64,000 bases of DNA, from assembly GCA_024138025.1 (NCBI GenBank), contig JAMXBD010000058.1, positions 1,984,001 through 2,048,000 on the forward strand, read 5' to 3'. This DNA is from Combretum micranthum (taxonomy: Eukaryota; Streptophyta; Magnoliopsida; Myrtales; Combretaceae). Both the position numbers and the translations under genes were made by a program. Positions within the stretch are counted from its first letter, which is position 1. Every line of letters begins with the position of its first letter. The notes under the pieces are model-generated. The model did no database searches and was not told where the DNA came from. It saw nothing but the letters and a program-made list of their open reading frames with translations. Shown here piece after piece: positions 55,941 through 64,000 of this stretch.

Positions 55941-58226
55941 CTTGGAAAGTCATAACTGCAGCTTCAAACAAACTTGGATGCTTGGCTTACACTTCATTCA
56001 TAGTTCCTTGAGTTACTTGAAAAGGATTTCTCCTTAGACTTCGACTTCCTTATCCTTCATCTTTTGAACTTTTGGACAATTATCTGTAATAGGTATTCCT
56101 TATAGAGAAGGTCCTCCCTCAAGAATGCCACCTTTTTATCTCCAAAATTGATCCCTTAACCGATCATTATGTAGGGATTTGGAAGATGTCGCATGTTCCA
56201 ACAGGTTTATAAGCTAAATTTCCAACTTTCTAAAGGATTATACAATAAACATTTCTTATTCTTAAGCACACTTGATCTCCATTCCTTTTCTGATTAGTCT
56301 CACCTTCTTTGTTTATCTTTGTGCCCTCCTCATTCTTGGAAATCTGTGAGACACTCTTTAATCATTTCTCCAAAATGTAGCATCAATAGGTCTCTTTTTT
56401 TCCAAAATTTCTTGTTAGCTCTTCATATATGTACTATTCTTATGTCTTGATTCGTCGTGATCTTGACTAGGACTCCTTGCTTTCATCTCCAGTTCCTTTA
56501 TAAGACTTTACCCTGATATATATATAGAGAATGTTATATTAATCGACCAAGAAACGTTCCAACTTAGTTAATTGATCAATCTATGCCATAAACGTTTTCA
56601 ATTTTTTGTTAGTACTGTGGGTAATCTAAATTCTTGGGAAGTTTGGTTCCATTCTTACTTCAGTATTGGCAAAAGCTTCGTAAATCTTCTTTCTTTAACA
56701 CTCGTTTCTTCTTACTAACGTTCTTTTACATTCAAGTTCTTCTTGAATGGGCTGTTAATCCCAGCTATGGATTGTACTCATGACCTTTCCCTTACTTACT
56801 CCCTTGATCTTAGTTCTCAAATATATCCTTTAGTTCTTATATTATTGTTGTTCCGCACATCTTTCCTTCTATATTTTCTTCTTTATCCTTCGCATCTTCT
56901 CATCTTTTGCTCTTTTATTCTATTTCTTCAAGGTTGGTTTTAATACCATAACAGTCGTGTCCTTCTTTATGTCTTGCCATGAAACCTCGATTCTCATCTT
57001 TTCGATTCCTTTTATCAACTTCTTATTTCTTAGCATCATATTCCCTGATTATCTCCTTTTCCTTTTTGAATAGACTACAATTTTTGTCAATTACTTGCTT
57101 ATCCAAAAAGGAACTTATATTTGTGGTTTAGATAATCCAAAAAGCATTACTAGAAACTTGGGGTGTTCGAAATGAGTTTGTGGGGCATTCCTTTGTATCA
57201 TCCTTTGATTCGATCCTTAGCTGGTAGTATTTTGATCTTGAATTGTGAGAAATTGAGTTTGTTCTTTATAGTTGGTCCAAAGATCTTCAATTCCTGGGAG
57301 TAGTATACACTCTTGATTGTGACCTTGTTCATCTTCAAGAATCAACGCATAAACTTAGGGTTTTATCCTTCCTCCTATTGTAAGCTGAACCGGCATATTC
57401 CATAAGGTATGCTTGATTGCATAAAGCCTTGATTCAAAATTCTTGTAGTTGGTCCTCCAACTTCTTTTGAATTCCATTAAGATTATTCAAAGGCCAAAAG
57501 TTTTATTCTCCAAGTTGATCCTCCTCTTCGGGTGTGTCATCCTATTTACCCAGAACTTTATTGAAAATCATGAATATCCCCAAGGGTCGGTTTCTCTTCA
57601 TTTTCTTTCGTGTCCTCCAAGTAGTCATCCGAACTTTTCTCTATTTGTCTTAAAAGAATCGTGTCTCTTCTTTTACCAACATAATCTTCCCTTCTTATTG
57701 CTTTATGAGTTTTATGTTCTCCTTGTGACTTTTTTTTTTTTTTGGTTTTATCGAGAGGTAAACGTCTTGTACCAAGGATTTAATTTTATCACGAGTGACT
57801 GCATGTCCTTATGTCGTTATTAGATGATCCTATAATACTTCTTGGGTTTCATCATTCCTCCTCATGGAGATTTCAAATCTTAAAACTAACGGTTTGCGTT
57901 TGTTATTGGTAATCCCAACTTCTTATCTAGGCTAGGTATAATGAGAGAATGTGTTATTTCGAATTCCAAAAGAGCAAAGACATTTTGGTTTTCCTAACTG
58001 TAGGCGTCTTATGTATCTAACAGGGGATTATTACTCCTATTCGCATTTCTACTTATTTATAAAACTTTAAACTATTGCTTGAAACAAAGGATTAACAATA
58101 ACAGGGGGTTTAAGGCTTGCCAGTTCCCATGTCACAACTATAGCCTCTATTGCATTCCAAGGTAGCCAAGTCTTTATCTTCTTCATTTACTTCTTCACTT
58201 ATCCATTGTCCTTCTAGGTTGTAGAT
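55941..58226 (-). other. Internal region of E downstream of gag, no recognisable gene
   Basis: About 2.3 kb where pol would be expected. Stops are dense in all frames, and I find no protease, RT or integrase motif on either strand. Open frames such as plus 57449-57823 read as T-rich hydrophobic stretches. It may be decayed pol or family-specific non-coding sequence. Confidence 0.55.
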
Positions 58227-59391
58227 TCAAATTCCTGAAGCAATGGATCCTGATCCGCTTTCACTTCTACTTCCATTTCCTTTCCCAATCCTTATAGGAA
58301 CAACTCCTCCTGAAGATCTTGTCAGAATATTCTTTCCTTGTAGACAGTTGTTGGCAAAATACCCTTTTTGTTTGCAGACATGACAAGTATTAATTCCTTT
58401 GTTTGGACATTTTGATATCTTTTGGCTTGCATCTCCATAGAAGAAGCACTTTCCAAATAACTGAGGGCACTTCTTAGGGTAGTGTGCTCCATTGCACTTC
58501 CAACACTGGACGTCTTTTGATGCGAATCTCTCACTATCATCCTTATCCTTGTAGTTGTTAGAGACCTTGAATTTCTTTTGTGCGGGTATGAAGGTGGATT
58601 CAACATAAAACTTCTTCTCAATAATCGGGGTTTCCTCTTCTTCTTTCCTTTCTCTCCTTTTCCTTGCTCCTTCTACAATCCGAGCTCTTTCCACCAATTC
58701 TCGAAAATTTCTTATATCAAATTCTTCTAACCTGATTCTCAGTCTTCATCTAATCCTCCTATAAAGACTTGTCTTTTCAATTCCTCACTGTACTTGTAGG
58801 AGTCAGGGGCATACTGTAGCAATCTGCTAAACTCGGTCTCGTATTGCTCGATAGTCCTTCCTTTCTGAGCAATTTGTAAGAAGTCTACACTATACCTTAC
58901 TCGTAAACTTCCTGGGAACTAATTCTCCAAGAACTCATGTCTAAACATTTCCCAAGTGATTGGAGTCATTAGCTCTCTTTTCTTTGATTCCCACCATATC
59001 CTAGCGTTCAGACGAAGCATGAATGTCCCATACTTGATTTGCAGGTGGTGCGGAACTTCATATGCATCAAAAGACATCTCAATTTGGGCCAGCCAATCTT
59101 CAGCCTCCTCCGGCTTATCATAAGCTCCTTCAAAGTAGCAGTTGCTTTTGATGAAGTCAGGCAACATGCTTTTATATGGCCTTGGTGGTGGTGGTGGAGG
59201 TAGTGGTGCATTTCAGGAGTGCATGTTCTTATGCACAGATGCCTCAGTTGATGCTTGTTATGGCGGTGGTGTTGGTATAGGTGCTGGTGCTGTTGTTGAT
59301 GTAGTTTCAGGTATGGGTGCTTGTGCTGGCATGTTTTGCTAATTGCTTCTAACACATGGGTCAGATATCCTAGCATGGCATGTAAGTCCAT
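58227..59391 (-). pseudogene. Broken gag of element E
   Basis: From about 59391 a Pro/Gln/His-rich stretch leads, after a frame change, to the gag domain at 59167: MLPDFIKSNCYFEGAY, WLAQIEMSFDAYEVP and LNARIWWESKKREL. The frame ends with a stop at 58919. The second half (RTIEQYETEFSRLLQYAPD) follows in that frame, and another shift leads to 58697-58227. That part has a basic linker and three knuckles: CWKC-X3-H-X4-C, a degenerate CFFYGDASQKISKC, and CHVCKQKGYFANNC with His replaced by Tyr. The layout and wording match element A. Three breaks make it non-functional. Confidence 0.85.
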
Positions 59392-59826
59392 CTGAGGTGC
59401 AGTGGCTCCTTGAACGGCAGGATGCTCCGCCTCGACGTCCGTTGGTTAGAGTCACTTTGTTCCTCTCTTCGTCTACTTCTATTTCAGCTGTTTAAAACTT
59501 CCCTAAGTTAGGTTTTATAAATTTTGATAACTTGATTAAATTTTTGTCGGAAACTGGTGGATATAACGGAAAATTTAATATTCACAAAATTTAAATCAAC
59601 TCAGTTTCTGAGATCAAACTTAAAGCATAACATCGTTAATTTTGAAATAAAGTTCATACATGAAAATAGAAATATTCAAAGGAAATCACAAAAGGGAAAT
59701 TACTTAGAAAACAACAAAACATTGTTCCGAAAACTAAAAGATAGACTGAGATCGCGGATCTAGTCTATGGTTACAAAATTTTAGCTGGACTTCTAGGGAT
59801 ATGCTCAATCTTCATCCTCTCCTTCT

Positions 59827-60828
59827 TCATTCTTCGGGCGCATCTCCAGGATTGCTGTTGGATGATCCTAGGTTCCAATCCCTCATGAATTGCTTAAAAT
59901 ATTTCCTCCTTTTCCAGGCTGCCTCCCTTGATCTTTCATGTATGTCGGTCAGTTCTTCCCCAGTCAATTATGGCACTATGTCATGGATAGTTTTCCAAGT
60001 AATAGCTCCATCTGTCTCCATGCTATTATTCTCATTAGGTGAAGCACTGTTCGTATTCGTGGCCGAGTCTGCTCCTTGCCCCCTTCGAGTCTGTCATCCT
60101 ACTAAATAGCGGATGATTCTTTCTTTAGTGCTATTACGGGGTTCCCCTTCTCCAACAGCGGTCTGGTTTTCTTCTTCTTGTTTCGGTCCTTCTTCATTGT
60201 CTTCTTTCGGGTCTTCTTCAGAATCTTCACTTTCTTCTTCCATTGGCTTATCTCTTATCATCGATCCATCCTCTCATAGACGTAGGGTCTTGTCTCTCCT
60301 TAGTTGGATTCCTGTAAAGGCAGGCGGCTCAGTAGGCACTTGGGTTGGGGGTCGTAGCACTTCCTGATATACTCCATGCCAGTGGAAGATATCGTTGATG
60401 TCTGCCTTCATCCATTCGAGATGATCCATCAAGTTATCATGGGCGTAAACAAACATAGGTCCGATCCGGGTCCAAGTTCGAAAATCCGGTGAAGTTCGAC
60501 CTCCATCTTCTCTAAGGACAAATGTTGCTTCCTCCAACATAGGTCTATCTTCAGCGATGGCAGCGATACGTTCCACAACGTATATCATTTCCAACTCGGT
60601 CATTTTCTTTCCTATAGGACAGTTGTGGATAGTCTGTACTACTCCCTTCCATTCGGTTTGCATCATTCCCTTCTTCTATATTAAGAACATTTCCCGAACA
60701 GTCTTAGGTTGTCCTGCTAGGGCAAACTCCTCGCATAAAACTCTAAGTCTCAATCGGTAATCTTTTAGTTTTTCGAAAGGTCCTTTTCGAAAGTTCTTGG
60801 CTTGAAGACGGGCCTCATCTATGGCGAT
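59827..60828 (-). pseudogene. Unrecognised 333-codon ORF upstream of gag in element E
   Basis: Reading from a splice-acceptor-like site, one frame runs 334 codons (1002 bases) to a TGA at 59827 with no frame shift and only four internal stops (one near 60680, then at about 60273, 60104 and 59975). The first third is basic (FRKGPFEKLKDYRLRLRVL). The middle is rich in Trp, Met and aromatic residues (LEMIYVVERIAAIAEDRPML, then FVYAHDNLMDHLEWMKAD). A long acidic Glu/Asp stretch (EEESEDSEEDPKEDNEEG) follows, and then a basic-helical end (WKRRKYFKQFMRDW). There is no zinc knuckle or enzyme motif and no signal peptide. I do not recognise the family. It is not gag, which lies downstream at 59391. No in-frame ATG lies before the first stop, which fits a second exon. 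Confidence 0.6.
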
Positions 60829-60851
60829 CTATGAAAAGAGAGAGATTAGAA
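60829..60851 (-). other. Splice-acceptor-like site before the unknown ORF of E
   Basis: On the minus strand, CTAATCTCTCTCTTTTCATAG directly precedes the long frame. It has a branch-like CTAAT, a pyrimidine tract and an AG. The strength of the signal and the missing ATG suggest that the ORF is an internal exon. Confidence 0.45.
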
Positions 60852-60951
60852 AGCTTATTCTACCCATTCTATTTATTCTAAGTCTTTCTTATTTCTATTC
60901 AATTCTTCTTAAGTCCAATTCTATACTTATGATTCCTAGGTTCTTAACCAT

Positions 60952-60963
60952 GCTCTGATACCA
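60952..60963 (-). other. Primer binding site of element E
   Basis: GCTCTGATACCA is the reverse complement of TGGTATCAGAGC, eight bases from the LTR edge at 60972, the same spacing as in element A. Confidence 0.92.
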
Positions 60964-60971
60964 ACTTAAAC

Positions 60972-63900
60972 TGTCACGCCCCAAGGGGTACCTTAAACGT
61001 AACAGTCCGCCACACTCAATATTAAAGCTTAAGTATAACAATCTTAGCCACTCCCAAAAGCTTTGATATTAGGTGTAAAGCGTGCTCTCACAATTTTAGA
61101 GGACCATACTTAGAATTATGAAGCTTTAAGAAGATATAATAACATATTAAGAACAGAGGATTCATAGTATTCAATTACTTATAACAACAATCTTTACAAC
61201 TTAGGGACATTTCCCTTGATCACTAATCTATTACAAGAATATTTGTACATCATTACTAATACTACACTTCATCTAAAATTTCCTTTATCTAAAAAGAAAT
61301 TACCTGACTGCAGGGTCCTCGTGGTCTTAACCATAAATAGGGAAACTGCAAAAGATATCTATGGGGGTATAAGCTAACAGGCTTAGTGAGAATTATTTCC
61401 ATAAATAACTTCTTGTAAAAAAATTTCAAACAAGTTATTTAATCAAACAAATGGAATGCAACATACACGTGGGCAAACAAGACTTATAGTTTTCCGGGAA
61501 GTATATGTTGAATGGATTTGTGCCCTCTATTCGGGGTTTGGTGATTCATAACCTCAAAACAAGTAGTTTTAGTTAAAAAGATTTTTGCTTTCGACCAATG
61601 TCGCCAAGCATGTGAAGTCTACTTGAATCGAGCCTTTGCTTTCGGATCTTCCGCCAAGCATTTCCCTTTTCCATAACGCCGCCAAGCAATCGCTTTCTGA
61701 TCCTTCAGCAAGTGTTGCTTTCGACATGAGCTTACTATCCTTATCACCCAAGGATAATAACCCAAATGCAATGTGACTCACTTCGTGGTATGCATGAATC
61801 CATTTATTTATAACATCATGATATTATTATTATCAAATTTAAGGCGATCAAAGAATTTCATACAAAGCAAGTGTTATACTAAAACAATCATTTAAATCAA
61901 TTCTGGCCTCGATATTTTTAGGATTCTTTCAAAGAATTAATTTACATACATATCCATTTATCTTTTCCTAACTCTAATGCAACTAATTTACAAGCACAAC
62001 AAGTATAGCATTTAAAGGAAATAAACTCACGATGCCATGTCGACTATTCTTCTTATATGGATGAGTCGCTCACACATTCCACTTAATCGAAATAATCTTC
62101 GGGATAAAGGTATCCTTCGTCGGAGTCACCTAGCCAAAGAAAATACCCACAATGAGTATTTCTTGATGATTTTCTTGAATTTTGATAAGACAATGTCAAA
62201 AGAATGTTAAAGTTCTTATAAAGGAAAGTTCCAACTTAAAATGGCCATAACTTGATCATTTTAACTCGAAATCATGCATATAATATACCGATTTCTACCT
62301 ACTCGAAAAGATCTATCAATTTCTAAAATTATTTTTAATAAATGAGGTCATATAGGATCTAAAACAGTGGCGACAAAATTCTATGGATTTTCTAATTCAA
62401 AAACAACTTTGGTTCAATCAATCAAAATTTGTTTGATAAATACTTAGTTATCTATATAGTTGAAAAATTCTCTTTTTATGGTTATTTAGCTCATATTTTA
62501 TTCATGCTCATGTGTTTATTGTCCAATCATGTTGCTCAAGTAAAATCATGTCGGTTTTGGAGTTTTTAGAAAATATAGTTTACAAGAATTTACTTTTGTA
62601 AATCTCTTGAAATGAATATTTTGTTTCTTTTGTTTTCCAAAGATGTTTTATGTTGACTTATGTATATATATTTCCAAGTAACTTTTTGAAAATAACTTTT
62701 CCTCTTTCTATGTTTTCTATTTCTTTGTCTATTTGTTTGCAAAAATCTTTGTTTGAAAATTCCTCATCCTTTCTTCATATTATGTTTTTCATAGAAATTA
62801 TCCTTTCATAAAAATTTTATTTTCTTTTATAAAAACAAAGTGGAATTACAAGTGGTTTAAGAAGCTTTTTATAGTAAGAGTAGTTTCTAAAATCTTAGTG
62901 GTTTCTTCTTATAACTTGAAAAGAGATAACTTTATTTTTGTTTAAACCATAGATCTTATACTTTTCATAAACTTATTTCTAGGTGTCAAAATCTCCTTTT
63001 TATTTTTAGAACTTGAAACTTTAGACAACAATTTAAATAAACATGAATTATGAGAAAATAATAGCAAGAAGAGTAACATAAATAATAAAGTTAAGTATTG
63101 GGAGTCTTAGCTTTTTCAAGGCTCCCGGGACTAAGAAGTAGACTAGTCCCAAAATAAAAATAAAATGAAAGAAAGAAAAATTTGTTTTGACTTGATGAGG
63201 ACAAGTCTAAGATTAGAGACTAGTCTTAAAACGACAAGGAATAAATAAATAAATTGCGATGGAATAAATAAATAAATAAATTGTATTGCATAAAATAAAT
63301 AAATTGCAAATGAGCTTATATGCTCTAAAGAATATGTATATATAATAATACTTAGATATAGTAACAATAATATGAACAAAAGTAATAACATAAACATAAA
63401 TAAATTTTCATGAACAAGAGCAATATATGAACATAATGTAGCTTCTATAACATTTAGTCTTTTGGAAACTCACACTATGGTCATGTAAAGTTACATGACA
63501 TGAGGAGAAGAGAGCAATATGAGATGGTTACCTAAAGAAGACTTTTGGTAGTGTTGTGTGGCTTTGGTTTTTGTTGTAGGTAGAAGTGGTTTTGGAATAA
63601 ATTGGAGAGAGTTTTGGGAGGATAGTTGGAGAGAGTTTTGAGAAAAGATTTTGAGAGAGTTTTAGTAAGAAATTTGTGGGTAGTAATTATGTGAATGAAG
63701 TGAAAGAGGAGAAGGGTATTTATAGGAAAATGTGGAGTGATTTTTGTATGATTAAAATAAAAGAAAAATAAAACAAATTGAGGAAGAGAGGGGTGGGGGT
63801 AGCGCCAGCCATAATGAGGAGAGAGGGGGAGTGTTTTTATTTTTTTTGTATTTTGTAGATTAAATGAAGTCATAAATAAAATAAATGTGAAATAAAGTTA

Positions 63901-64000
63901 TGGGAAAGGTAAAAAGTAAATGTTATAGGTTATGGTGTGTGTAAAAGTAGGTGTAAGAAAAAATAGAGATAAAAGAATAGTGTAGAATAGTAATGAATAG
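60972..64000 (-). repeat. 5' LTR of element E (window ends inside it)
   Basis: Matches 52465-55493. It includes an acceptor-like TATCTTTTGCAG (minus; AG at 61347-61346), an exon-like segment (62129-62031) bordered by a GGCTAG acceptor and a GTGAGTTT donor, a TTTAG/GTAACC donor (63531-63530) and an intact TATAAATA box at 63717-63724. Confidence 0.9.
63717..63724 (-). promoter_or_regulatory. TATA box in 5' LTR of element E
   Basis: TATTTATA is TATAAATA on the minus strand, followed by CCC as in the rest of the family. It is the box that would drive E. The matching site in the 3' LTR is TACAAATA. Confidence 0.65.

Larger units (their letters stand above)
52465..64000 (-). mobile_element. Element E: gag-only long-LTR retrotransposon with extra upstream ORF
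   Basis: Two direct LTRs start TGTCAC at 52465 and 60972 (the second runs out of the window). A minus-strand PBS lies next to the right one and a polypurine tract next to the left one, so the element runs right to left. Internal order is leader, an upstream ORF (60828-59827), gag (59391-58227), and 2.3 kb without recognisable genes. Neither RT nor integrase is seen. The LTRs are about 3.44 kb and share structure with element A but not close identity. TACAC precedes the left edge; its partner lies outside the window. Confidence 0.87.

Noticed and set aside
57449..57823. 124-codon plus-strand frame in element E
   Set aside because: Hydrophobic and T-rich, on the strand opposite to the element, with no motif; probably chance.
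1597..60963. tRNA genes suggested by sites matching tRNA 3' ends
   Set aside because: Only 12-18-base primer binding sites are present, each next to an LTR. No cloverleaf is visible.

Overview
This window looks like nuclear DNA from a flowering plant with a repeat-rich genome, probably from a heterochromatic and possibly pericentromeric region. It is AT-rich and filled with nested LTR retrotransposons in several orientations. I found no intact host gene, no rRNA or tRNA gene and no CRISPR array. Nothing in the sequence identifies the species. All classifications below come from motifs read by eye, without a database search.

Layout from left to right. 1-9584 is a plus-strand element (A) with very long LTRs of about 4.15 kb, an initiator-Met-type primer binding site and a broken gag, but no recognisable pol. 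9585-17116 is a mosaic of minus-strand LTR pieces from the same long-LTR superfamily, and it contains a small unclassified LTR element (14775-15540) whose single LTR has a PBS on one side and a polypurine tract on the other. 17117-22702 is an old Tat/Retand-like remnant: a minus-strand integrase end faces a plus-strand, frame-broken gene with a plant mobile domain (PMD). 22703-42314 is an Athila-like element (C) with LTRs, an Asp-type PBS, degenerate gag, protease, RT, RNase H and integrase, and an Athila-type extra ORF. Its right LTR is split by a minus-strand, probably CRM-clade chromovirus (D, 34441-41186), which carries a near-complete gag-pol. 42315-48701 is a truncated minus LTR split by a solo LTR (43710-48071) with a perfect 5-bp target duplication. 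48702-52464 holds two plus-strand LTR pieces, the second carrying a hAT-like MITE next to its TATA box. 52465-64000 is a minus-strand element (E) related to A, with gag, no recognisable pol, and a 333-codon ORF upstream of gag that I do not recognise.

The insertion order can partly be read: Tat-like remnant, then C, then D; LTR H, then the solo LTR; LTR F, then LTR G, then the MITE and E. The items most worth following up are the unknown upstream ORF of E, the conserved exon-intron-like signals inside the long LTRs, the GCCGGC-motif arrays that precede both putative promoters of the Athila-like element, the spliced-leader structure of its extra ORF, and the antisense PMD gene.
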